Source of the DNA: Chromatiales bacterium
GTDB taxonomy: Bacteria; Pseudomonadota; Gammaproteobacteria; Chromatiales; Chromatiaceae
Direction of reading: 5' to 3'
DNA length: 8,019 bases
NCBI GenBank assembly: GCA_024639625.1
Contig: JAHEIA010000133.1
Coordinates: 1 to 8,019 of the forward strand
Shown here: positions 1 through 5,431 of the stretch, piece by piece
How the letters are laid out: every line of letters begins with the position of its first letter
Position numbering within the stretch: position 1 is the stretch's first letter
Program-made: the position numbers and the translations under genes
Notes under the pieces: generated by a model
What the model saw: only the letters and a program-made list of their open reading frames with translations
What the model was told of the DNA's origin: nothing
Database searches by the model: none

Positions 1-17
1 GTACGAGGCGTGTATCA

Positions 18-36
18 TATAAAGAGATTTTATAAT
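18..36 (+). promoter_or_regulatory. Candidate lysR promoter overlapped by a LysR-type dyad
   Basis: A perfect inverted repeat, TATAAA-N5-TTTATA, occupies 18-34. Inside it bases 20-32 fit T-N11-A, and more exactly TNA-N7-TNA, the form described for CbbR-like LysR regulators. A perfect TATAAT lies at 31-36 and overlaps the right arm; no good -35 hexamer is visible 16-18 bases upstream. Transcription from this -10 would start near 43, leaving a leader of about 25 bases before the lysR start at 68. LysR-type regulators commonly bind near their own promoter, so autoregulation is a reasonable inference. The stretch is AT-rich, which raises the chance of a fortuitous dyad, and only 67 bases of upstream sequence are available. 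Confidence 0.4.
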
Positions 37-67
37 TCCACCAACAAATTCATGGTTTGGCGCCGCA

Positions 68-982
68 ATGGCCGATCGCAGACTACAGGTCTTCCACACG
101 GTGGCTCGCCTCCTAAGCTTCACCAAGGCGGCGGATACCCTGCATATGACGCAGCCAGCGGTCACCTTTCAGGTCCGCCAGCTAGAAGAGCATTTCAACA
201 CCCGCCTGTTCGATCGCACCCACAATAAAATTAGTCTGACCGAAGCCGGCAGCCGCGTGTTCGAGTATGCGGACCGCATCTTCGAGCTCTATGGCGAAAT
301 GGAAAATTCGGTGCGCGAAATGACCGGGGAGATCAGCGGCGCGGTGACCATCGGCGCCAGTACCACTGTGGCCGAATACATGCTGCCGGCCTTGCTGGGC
401 AGTTTCAAAGACAAATACCCGGACGTTGATATACATCTGAAAGTGGCGAATTCGGAGGGTATAGTATCGATGGTGGAGAACAACGCCATCGATCTCGGCG
501 TCGTAGAGTCGCCGGTGAATAACAAGAATCTGGTCGTCGAGGTGTGCAGACACGATGCGTTGGTCGTCATCGTGCCGCCAAATCATCCGTTGGCGGCGAA
601 TCGATCGATCTCGTTCGACGAACTGGTGCAGTACCCCTTCATCTGCCGTGAGGAGGGGTCGGGTACCCGCGAGGTGATTGCGGAGTACCTGTGCGGCTTG
701 AATGCCTGTGACAAGGATCTTACGATCGCCATGGAGCTGGGTAGTCCGGAGGCGATCAAGGGCGCGGTCGAGGCAGGGATGGGTCTTTCCATCGTTTCGG
801 GTGCCACTATCCAGAAGGAACTCAAGCTCGGCACGCTCGTCGCGGTGGCTCTGGAACCGCCCCTCGAGCGCCCGTATTCGTTCGTCCACCAGAAACAGAA
901 GTTTCGTCTCCGCGTAATGGAGGAACTGCTGGAATTTGCACGGGCGTTCTGCCTGCAGTACAGGGCGCCGAATCAGGAATAG
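68..982 (+). CDS. LysR-family transcriptional regulator, CysL/YeiE-like
   Basis: A full-length LysR-type DNA-binding regulator of 304 residues, the usual family size. The N-terminal winged helix-turn-helix covers about residues 4-63: SFTKAAD and TQPAVTFQVRQLEE form the HTH, and LFDR then LTEAG follow in the usual positions. The effector-binding periplasmic-protein-like domain covers about 91-295, starting at GAVTIGAST; it contains the REEGSGTREV signature (194-203) and the MELGSPEAIKGAV segment (222-234) seen in CysL/YeiE/CbbR-type members. The ligand cannot be read from sequence; sulfur or reduced-carbon metabolism are known roles of relatives. The ATG at 68 gives the standard family N-terminus, though no strong ribosome binding site precedes it. 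It is the first gene of a probable three-gene operon. It is not GcvA, whose N-terminus differs, despite gcvR lying nearby. Confidence 0.93.
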   Translation: MADRRLQVFHTVARLLSFTKAADTLHMTQPAVTFQVRQLEEHFNTRLFDRTHNKISLTEAGSRVFEYADRIFELYGEMENSVREMTGEISGAVTIGASTTVAEYMLPALLGSFKDKYPDVDIHLKVANSEGIVSMVENNAIDLGVVESPVNNKNLVVEVCRHDALVVIVPPNHPLAANRSISFDELVQYPFICREEGSGTREVIAEYLCGLNACDKDLTIAMELGSPEAIKGAVEAGMGLSIVSGATIQKELKLGTLVAVALEPPLERPYSFVHQKQKFRLRVMEELLEFARAFCLQYRAPNQE

Positions 983-984
983 CT

Positions 985-1365
985 TTGTTACCCCCGACAG
1001 CCATCCCTGCGGATCAGCGCAGGCTCCTGAAATTGTTCCAGCGCCTGGGCACGAAGGAGCGGCGGAGCCTCTTGGATTTCGCGGACTTTCTCGCCCAGCG
1101 TGAGCGGCCGGAGGCAGCCAGAGCGGACCTGGCGGTACCACAGCCCAAGCCGTTTGTGCGCCCCGAACAGGAAACCGTGATTGGGGCCATAAAACGCCTG
1201 AAAGCGCGCTTCTTCATGCTGGATTCTGCGCCGATGCTTGAGCAGACGGCGTCTCTGATGGCGGCACACGTGGTGCAGGGACGACCGGCGAAAGAAGTGA
1301 TCGACGATCTCGAGGCATTGTTCGAGGAGCAATATCAGCGCATTGCCGGCGATCCGCGCGACTAG
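985..1365 (+). CDS. Conserved-looking hypothetical protein, TTG start, coupled to lysR
   Basis: A 126-residue soluble protein that I do not recognise as a named family. It has two probable helical blocks. Residues 10-40 are charged and amphipathic (RRLLKLFQRLG, then RRSLLDFADFLAQRE). Residues 62-120 contain AIKRLKARFFMLD and end in an acidic helix (EVIDDLEALFEEQY). A linker with several prolines at about 42-61 separates them. There is no signal peptide, membrane segment, cysteine or evident catalytic motif. The TTG at 985 is chosen because AGGA at 975-978, inside the end of lysR, sits six bases upstream and no ATG or GTG lies nearby in frame. The start is three bases after the lysR stop, which suggests translational coupling, and the next gene follows after 26 bases. 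A helical adaptor or partner of the regulator is speculation. I am confident it is coding and unsure of function. Confidence 0.78.
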   Translation: MLPPTAIPADQRRLLKLFQRLGTKERRSLLDFADFLAQRERPEAARADLAVPQPKPFVRPEQETVIGAIKRLKARFFMLDSAPMLEQTASLMAAHVVQGRPAKEVIDDLEALFEEQYQRIAGDPRD

Positions 1366-1391
1366 GATTCCGCCCCAGACCCGGTGCCGAG

Positions 1392-2465
1392 ATGCAAGTA
1401 CTAACCGATTGGTTTAAGCGCTACTTCTCCGACCCCCAGGTGGTCTCGCTGGCCGCATTCCTGATCCTGGGCTTCGCGGTCGTGTTGGGTTTTGGCGACA
1501 TGCTGGGGCCAGTTCTGGCGAGTGCGGTAATCGCGTATCTACTCGAGGGGCTGGTTGGGCCGCTCGAGCGCCAGGGTCTACCCAGATTAGCAGCGGTTCT
1601 GGTGGTCTACCTGTTGTTCCTCTTGTTTGTCGTCATGGTCCTATTCGGTTTGTTGCCGCTGCTCTCGCGCCAGGTAACCGAGTTGGTACAGCAGCTGCCC
1701 ACCATGATCTCGGAAGGCCAGAAGGTGCTCATGCAATTGCCGGAGCGCTATCCGGAGATCGTGTCGCCGGAGCAGATTCAGGACGTGATCGCCCTGATTC
1801 GGCGCGAGATCGCCCTCTTTGGGCAAAAGGTGCTGTCGTTGTCTCTCGCCTCGGTAGTGGGGTTCATTACCCTCGCCGTGTATTTGATCCTGATGCCGCT
1901 GCTGGTGTTCTTCTTTCTTAAAGACAAGGAGTTGATCCAGAACTGGGTGCGGCAGTTTCTTCCCCGCCACCGCAGTATCGCCAACCAGGTGTGGAAGGAC
2001 GTTGACCTGCAGATCGGCAACTATGTTCGAGGCAAGTTCTGGGAGATCCTGATTGTCTTCTCGGCGAGTCTTGTTACCTTCACCTTCCTCGGGCTCAGTT
2101 ACGCTGTGCTGTTAGCGGTGTTAGTCGGGCTGTCGGTAATCATCCCCTACATCGGCGCCGCCGTGGTCACCTTTCCGGTGCTGATCATCGCCTGGTTTCA
2201 ATGGGGTTGGGCGGCGGACTTCCTCTGGCTCGCGATCGCCTATTTCGTTATCCAGATCCTGGATGGCAACGTCCTAGTGCCGCTATTGTTCTCCGAAGTG
2301 GTCAATCTGCACCCGGTGGCCATCATCGTGGCTATCCTGGTCTTCGGGGGTCTCTGGGGCTTCTGGGGCGTTTTCTTTGCCATACCTTTGGCGACCCTGG
2401 TGCAGGCGGTGATTCATGCCTGGCCGAAAGAACGAACGCAAGAATCCAGCGCGGCATCCGACTGA
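1392..2465 (+). CDS. AI-2E family membrane transporter (PerM/YhhT-like permease)
   Basis: A 357-residue polytopic inner-membrane protein typical of the AI-2E/PerM (UPF0118) family. Hydrophobic segments lie at about residues 17-35, 37-55, 66-91, 150-176, 217-236, 237-270 (probably two helices), 274-300 and 307-343. Between segments three and four is the usual large amphipathic soluble region, about 92-148. Family landmarks seen are LVFFFLKD (171-178), YVRGKFWEIL (211-220), VGLSVIIPYIGA (245-256), the DGNVLVPLLF segment (291-300) and NLHPVAIIVAILVFG (305-319). Some relatives export autoinducer-2 and others act as Na+/H+ antiporters, so the substrate here is unknown and the family name should not be taken as function. 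The C-terminus is short, hydrophilic and cytoplasmic. The ATG at 1392 lacks a strong Shine-Dalgarno sequence. It is the last gene of the lysR run and is followed by a terminator-like hairpin. Confidence 0.92.
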   Translation: MQVLTDWFKRYFSDPQVVSLAAFLILGFAVVLGFGDMLGPVLASAVIAYLLEGLVGPLERQGLPRLAAVLVVYLLFLLFVVMVLFGLLPLLSRQVTELVQQLPTMISEGQKVLMQLPERYPEIVSPEQIQDVIALIRREIALFGQKVLSLSLASVVGFITLAVYLILMPLLVFFFLKDKELIQNWVRQFLPRHRSIANQVWKDVDLQIGNYVRGKFWEILIVFSASLVTFTFLGLSYAVLLAVLVGLSVIIPYIGAAVVTFPVLIIAWFQWGWAADFLWLAIAYFVIQILDGNVLVPLLFSEVVNLHPVAIIVAILVFGGLWGFWGVFFAIPLATLVQAVIHAWPKERTQESSAASD

Positions 2466-2475
2466 TCGTTGTTCC

Positions 2476-2503
2476 GCCGCTCGGCGCTGGAGCGGCTCTT
2501 CTC
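2476..2503 (+). terminator. Probable intrinsic terminator of the lysR operon
   Basis: Eleven bases after the permease stop, GCCGCTC (2476-2482) and GAGCGGC (2490-2496) form a perfect 7-bp, GC-rich stem with a 7-base loop. The sequence TCTTCTC follows immediately. The tail is pyrimidine-rich rather than a clean T run, so termination may be partial or assisted by Rho. Its position between two convergent genes supports the call. Confidence 0.5.
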
Positions 2504-2507
2504 AGGT

Positions 2508-2548
2508 CGCTGTAGGGCCGCATGAGCGATAGCGGACCGCTCACAGCG
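2508..2548. other. Composite hairpin at the phoH-like stop codon, between convergent genes
   Basis: CGCTGT (2508-2513) is complementary to ACAGCG (2543-2548), and inside this TGAGCG (2523-2528) is complementary to CGCTCA (2538-2543); the two stems share base 2543. A competing small palindrome, AGCGG-A-CCGCT, lies at 2531-2541. The structure covers the stop codon of the minus-strand PIN-PhoH gene. No T run follows on either strand, so it is not a classical intrinsic terminator; it may protect the 3' end of the transcript or help Rho-dependent ending. Confidence 0.3.
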
Positions 2549-3947
2549 TAGCCGAGGCAAAATCCGCCAAGCGCGAACGTTCGCCGCGCAACAGCGTGAT
2601 GTGGCCGCTGTGTTCCCAGTCCTTGAACCGGTCTACTGCATAGGTAAGGCCGGACGTGGTCTCGGTGAGGTACGGGGTGTCGATCTGGCCGGTGTTCCCC
2701 AGGCAGACTATTTTTGTGCCTGGGCCGGCCCGGGTAATGAGCGTCTTCATCTGTTTCGCAGTAAGGTTCTGCGCCTCATCGAGGATGATGTATTTGTTGA
2801 GGAAGGTCCGGCCACGCATGAAGTTGAGGGAATGGATGCGGATGCGGCTGCGCAGCAGGTCATCGGTGGCGGCGCGGCCCCATTCCCCACCCTCCGATTT
2901 GGTGAGCACCTCGAGGTTGTCCATCAGGGCCCCCATCCAGGGCGTCATCTTTTCTTCCTCGGTGCCGGGAAGGAAGCCGATATCTTCACCCACCGGCACA
3001 GTGACCCGGGTCATGATGATCTCACGGTAGAAATTGTTGTCCAGTGTCTGCGCCAGACCGGCGGCGAGCGCCAGCAGAGTCTTGCCGGTTCCCGCTGTTC
3101 CCAGCAGCGAGACAAAGTCCACATCGGGGTCCATGAGCAGATTAAGGGCGAAATGCTGCTCCCGATTGCGTGCCGTAATTCCCCAGACACTATGCCTTGC
3201 GGCGCGATAGTTTTCCGCCAATTCGATGACGGCGCCATCCGCTTCGATCTTGCGCACCAGCGCCTCGAAACCGTCGTCGCCGGGCAGGTACAGACACTGG
3301 TTGGGGTACCAGTCGGTGACTAGCGGGCCGCTCACACGGTAGAAGGTCCTACCGTTTTCCTGCCAAGAGTCCATCTGTTTGCTGGTGCTTTCCCAGAAGT
3401 CGTCCGGCAGTTGCAGCTGGCCGCTGTAGAGCAGGTCTACATCGTCCAGCACTCGATCGGTGGAGTAGTCCTCAGCGCGGATGCCCAGCACTGCTGCCTT
3501 GATGCGCAGGTTGATGTCTTTTGACACCACGGTTACCTTGCTTCCCGGAAGATCTTCCTGCAAGGCAAGAGCGGTGCCCAGGATATTGTTATCCGGCGCA
3601 TGTCCCCGCAGGGTCTCTGGCAGCAGGTTGGGCAGATGCCGGATCTGGAAGAATAGGCGTCCGCTGGCCTTGCCCAGGTCTTCGTTGTAGCGTACCGCGT
3701 GCAAAGGGAGACCCTGGTCTATTTTTTCCTTGCTGACCCCGGACATGAGCTCATCAAGAAAACGGCTAACCTGGCGTGCGTTGCGAGCGACCTCCGACAT
3801 ACCTTTCTTACCGGAATCCAGTTCCTCCAGGACCATCATGGGCAGGAAAATATCGTGCTCTTGGAAGCGGAACAGTGCGGTCGGATCATGCATGAGCACG
3901 TTGGTGTCGAGCACGAACAAGCGCTTGCCTTCGCGGGATCTTGTCAT
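2541..3947 (-). CDS. PIN domain-PhoH ATPase fusion protein (PhoH2/YlaK type)
   Basis: A 468-residue cytoplasmic protein joining an N-terminal PIN ribonuclease domain to a C-terminal PhoH P-loop ATPase. The PIN domain covers about residues 9-155, with conserved acidic residues in FVLDTN (D14), LEELD (41-44), PDNN (D119) and VSKDINLR (D144), so the nuclease site looks intact. The PhoH domain covers about 255-465: Walker A GTAGTGKT (283-290), the family segment VPVGEDIGFLPG (317-328), RGRTFLNKYI (378-387), Walker B IILDEAQN (387-394), sensor-like LGNTGQIDT (416-424) and LLRGERSRLADFA (452-464). Studied relatives act as ATP-dependent RNA helicase/ribonucleases; the target here is unknown. The start is supported by an AAGGA Shine-Dalgarno (complement of 3954-3958), six bases upstream. 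It lies 96 bases downstream of bcp in the same direction, so read-through from the gcvR-bcp transcript is likely. It converges on the permease gene. Confidence 0.95.
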   Translation of the reverse strand: MTRSREGKRLFVLDTNVLMHDPTALFRFQEHDIFLPMMVLEELDSGKKGMSEVARNARQVSRFLDELMSGVSKEKIDQGLPLHAVRYNEDLGKASGRLFFQIRHLPNLLPETLRGHAPDNNILGTALALQEDLPGSKVTVVSKDINLRIKAAVLGIRAEDYSTDRVLDDVDLLYSGQLQLPDDFWESTSKQMDSWQENGRTFYRVSGPLVTDWYPNQCLYLPGDDGFEALVRKIEADGAVIELAENYRAARHSVWGITARNREQHFALNLLMDPDVDFVSLLGTAGTGKTLLALAAGLAQTLDNNFYREIIMTRVTVPVGEDIGFLPGTEEEKMTPWMGALMDNLEVLTKSEGGEWGRAATDDLLRSRIRIHSLNFMRGRTFLNKYIILDEAQNLTAKQMKTLITRAGPGTKIVCLGNTGQIDTPYLTETTSGLTYAVDRFKDWEHSGHITLLRGERSRLADFASATL

Positions 3948-4043
3948 TCCGGGTCCTTTTTGGCAATTTTTGGCCGGAGGCCGCGCATCGAGCCGGGAGC
4001 CCGGCGCATTAGATTCAGCGGAGAAATGGGACGTGCGGAGCGA
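3948..4043 (-). promoter_or_regulatory. Leader between bcp and the PIN-PhoH gene with GC hairpins and a weak -10
   Basis: Read on the minus strand, a TCTAAT hexamer (complement of 4008-4013) could be a -10, but no -35 match is seen at the expected distance. After it come two small GC hairpins: GCCGGG/CCCGGC (3992-4005) and GGCC-N3-GGCC (3972-3982). A-rich runs and the AAGGA ribosome binding site follow. Neither hairpin has a T run downstream on the minus strand, so they do not look like an intrinsic terminator for bcp. The region may carry a weak internal promoter or structure the phoH leader; both are inferences. Confidence 0.25.
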
Positions 4044-4523
4044 TCAGGCGGCTTTTTTCAACCGCTTTACCGCCTCGAGCACCTGTTCCACGTGGCCTTT
4101 GACCTTCACGCCACGCCATTCTGCTTGCAGTACGCCGTTGGTGTCGATGAGGAACGTGCTGCGCTCGATTCCGCGAACCTGGCGGCCGTACATGTTCTTC
4201 AGCTTGATGACAGCGAATAGGTTGCAGAGGGTCTCTTCGGGATCGGCGACCAGATCGAAGGGAAAACCCTGCTTCGTCTTGAAGTTTTCCTGTGCTTTAA
4301 GGCTATCGCGAGAGGCGCCCAGCACGACCGCCGATTGCCTGCGAAACCGGTTGATCGCGCTGCTAAAGTCGCGTCCCTCCTGCGTGCAGCCGGGCGTGCT
4401 GGCCTTGGGATAAAAATAAAGCACCAGAATCTTGCCGTGGAAGTCGGACAAGCGATGGCTGCGCCCACCGGTGACCAGGAGCTCTTGATCGGGAACAGGC
4501 GCACCAACGGTGATTGTGCTCAT
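4044..4523 (-). CDS. bcp: Thioredoxin-dependent peroxiredoxin, Bcp/PrxQ family, lacking the usual resolving Cys
   Basis: A 159-residue cytosolic peroxiredoxin that reduces hydrogen peroxide and organic hydroperoxides. The thioredoxin fold starts at about residue 5. The active site is TPGC (43-46), with peroxidatic Cys46, preceded by LYFYPK and followed by TQEGRDF. The supporting arginine is in GIERSTFLID (R121). In E. coli Bcp a second cysteine lies five residues after the first; here that position is Arg51. The only other cysteine is Cys100 (ETLC), which aligns with E. coli Cys99. From memory this GCTQEG form is common in proteobacterial Bcp proteins, so it is probably a functional 1-Cys or atypical variant rather than a broken gene. 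A GAGAGGA Shine-Dalgarno (complement of 4533-4539) precedes the ATG. It starts 36 bases after gcvR, the same order as in E. coli, and is probably co-transcribed with it. Confidence 0.95.
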   Translation of the reverse strand: MSTITVGAPVPDQELLVTGGRSHRLSDFHGKILVLYFYPKASTPGCTQEGRDFSSAINRFRRQSAVVLGASRDSLKAQENFKTKQGFPFDLVADPEETLCNLFAVIKLKNMYGRQVRGIERSTFLIDTNGVLQAEWRGVKVKGHVEQVLEAVKRLKKAA

Positions 4524-4559
4524 CTAACCAAATCCTCTCGTTAGCCCGGCGGTTACCCG

Positions 4560-5099
4560 TCAACCCTTCGACGGTTCCAATACCGCATCGAGATTGAGCG
4601 AGTCGCAATAATCCATGAACTCTTCGCGCAGGGTGGCCAGGTGGATTTCGGCCGGGATCCCTACCGTCATATGTACCGCAAACATCGGTGTCCCCGTGTG
4701 TGCTGCCGCGTAAGAGGTGGTGGAGAGGTCTTCGATGTTGATATTGCGCTCGGAGAAGAACGCGGCCAACTGGTTCACGATCCCCGGGTGGTCCATCGCT
4801 ACGACCTCGACCGCATAGGGCAGCATGTCGCGTCCGCCGCTTCGACCTGCGGTGCGTTTGGACAGGATCTGCATCCCCAGTGCGCGTTCCAATTCCGGCA
4901 GCGAATTCTCTACCTTAGCCAAGGTGTTCCATTGACCCTCGACCATCAACAGCACGGCAAATTCTCCTCCCAGAACGGTCATGCGACTGTCTACGATGTT
5001 GCATCCGTGTTCGAGGACCGCGGCGCTGAGCCGGTTGACGATCCCTGGGCGGTCCCGCCCCAAGGCGGTGACCACAAGGTAGTTTTCTTTGTTTGGCAT
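4560..5099 (-). CDS. gcvR: Glycine cleavage system transcriptional repressor GcvR (two ACT domains)
   Basis: A 179-residue protein made of two tandem ACT domains, at about residues 6-76 and 95-172. The first has the GRDRPGIVNRLSAAV motif (14-28) and the second MDHPGIVNQLAAFF (102-115), each the expected ligand-binding loop and first helix, joined by a basic linker (KRTAGRSGGR). In E. coli, GcvR does not bind DNA itself but holds the LysR-type activator GcvA in its repressing form, and glycine relieves this. No gcvA or gcvTHP gene is in the window, so that partnership is inferred. Position next to bcp, as in E. coli, and size support GcvR over other ACT proteins. The gene diverges from glyA, another glycine gene, across 332 bases. 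The start at the ATG complementary to 5097-5099 fits the family; its Shine-Dalgarno (GGAAG, 13 bases upstream) is weak and distant. Confidence 0.88.
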   Translation of the reverse strand: MPNKENYLVVTALGRDRPGIVNRLSAAVLEHGCNIVDSRMTVLGGEFAVLLMVEGQWNTLAKVENSLPELERALGMQILSKRTAGRSGGRDMLPYAVEVVAMDHPGIVNQLAAFFSERNINIEDLSTTSYAAAHTGTPMFAVHMTVGIPAEIHLATLREEFMDYCDSLNLDAVLEPSKG

Positions 5100-5144
5100 C
5101 TGGATTCTTTTGCTTCCGCCGGCAACGGCCTACAGACTGGGCAG

Positions 5145-5153
5145 AGTTTAGCA
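5145..5153 (-). promoter_or_regulatory. Candidate extended -10 promoter for gcvR-bcp
   Basis: On the minus strand the sequence reads TGCTAAACT, matching the extended -10 form TGnTAnnnT. A partial -35 (CCGACA) is 15 bases upstream, shorter than ideal. The predicted start near 5138 would give a leader of about 39 bases before gcvR. The call rests on pattern and position only. Confidence 0.35.
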
Positions 5154-5391
5154 CGGAGTTCGCTTTGTCGGGCACCGAAACGGGCACGTCCAGCACTCAC
5201 TTTCGCGGGGAAACCGTTCGCTTGCGCCTATGGTCCGGTGCGCCGGTTACGCTCCACCCGGGGGAAACAGGCTCCTGGTAGTGACGTTCCTGTAGCGCCG
5301 ATGCGGCCCACATATCCGGCGTGGTTGTTCGCTGGGATGGCAATTCAAGGGGTCGCCAGCTTTCCCCGGCTCACCCGCCGGCGTGCCTTTT

Positions 5392-5400
5392 TGGTAACAT
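5392..5400 (+). promoter_or_regulatory. Candidate extended -10 promoter for glyA
   Basis: The sequence TGGTAACAT fits TGnTAnnnT, an extended -10 element, with hexamer TAACAT at 5395-5400. No recognisable -35 lies 16-18 bases upstream, which is compatible with an extended -10 or activator-dependent promoter. A start near 5407 would leave about 25 bases before the glyA ATG, enough for the ribosome binding site. Confidence 0.4.
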
Positions 5401-5419
5401 AGCGTCCTTTATCTTGCCT

Positions 5420-5423
5420 GGAG
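5420..5423 (+). promoter_or_regulatory. glyA ribosome binding site deciding the start
   Basis: GGAG ends eight bases before the ATG at 5432. It decides between that start and an in-frame GTG at 5321, which would add 37 residues unrelated to the family. A second in-frame ATG at 5447 (residue 6) exists but is less well spaced. Confidence 0.7.
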
Positions 5424-5431
5424 ACTGGTTG

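Larger units (their letters stand above)
5100..5431. other. gcvR-glyA divergent intergenic region, no gene seen
   Basis: The 332 bases between the two start codons hold no ORF with family-like content, although frames on both strands stay partly open. I see one extended -10 candidate facing each gene (listed separately). The 7-mer GTTCGCT occurs three times in direct orientation, at 5158-5164, 5216-5222 and 5327-5333. Small dyads include CCGG-N4-CCGG near 5244-5255 and CAGG-N2-CCTG near 5269-5278. I could not fit a glycine riboswitch, a good PurR site or a tRNA. The region is longer than two simple promoters need, so an operator or leader element is plausible but not shown. Confidence 0.5.

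Noticed and set aside
68..982. The LysR regulator as GcvA, partner of GcvR
   Set aside because: The N-terminus and effector domain match CysL/YeiE-type members (REEGSGTRE, MELGSPEAIK) rather than GcvA, which begins with a distinct PPLNALR-like segment.
182..1141. Long open frame on the minus strand opposite lysR and the hypothetical gene
   Set aside because: It is the antisense shadow of two well-supported genes, has no family resemblance, and is rich in the Arg, His and Pro typical of out-of-frame GC-rich translation.
1392..2465. A quorum-sensing AI-2 system
   Set aside because: Only the family name suggests this. No luxS, lsr or luxPQ gene is present, and many AI-2E family members have other or unknown substrates.
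2601..3323. Plus-strand open frame of 240 codons opposite the PIN-PhoH gene
   Set aside because: It lies entirely antisense to a gene with intact catalytic motifs, and its translation shows no recognisable domain.
5141..5210. Possible glycine riboswitch (GCACCGAAACGGGCAC resembles the aptamer core)
   Set aside because: The flanking GGAGAG and CTCTCAGG elements that define the glycine aptamer could not be found around it. A covariance-model scan would settle it.
5207..5222. PurR-like site upstream of glyA
   Set aside because: About 8 of 11 informative positions match when centred on the CG near 5215, but the defining inner CAA/TTG symmetry is broken and it lies nearly 200 bases from the glyA promoter candidate.
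5368..5392. Terminator-like GC stretch followed by TTTTT before glyA
   Set aside because: The stem needs several mismatches, and the T run merges into the extended -10 candidate. No upstream transcript needing termination is evident.
4641..5402. Plus-strand open frame of 253 codons through gcvR and the intergenic region
   Set aside because: It is mostly antisense to gcvR. The part in the intergenic region has no recognisable domain or good ribosome binding site.
5321..5431. Longer glyA start at an in-frame GTG adding 37 residues
   Set aside because: The extra residues are unlike any serine hydroxymethyltransferase N-terminus, they would cover the candidate promoter, and GGAG sits properly before the ATG at 5432.
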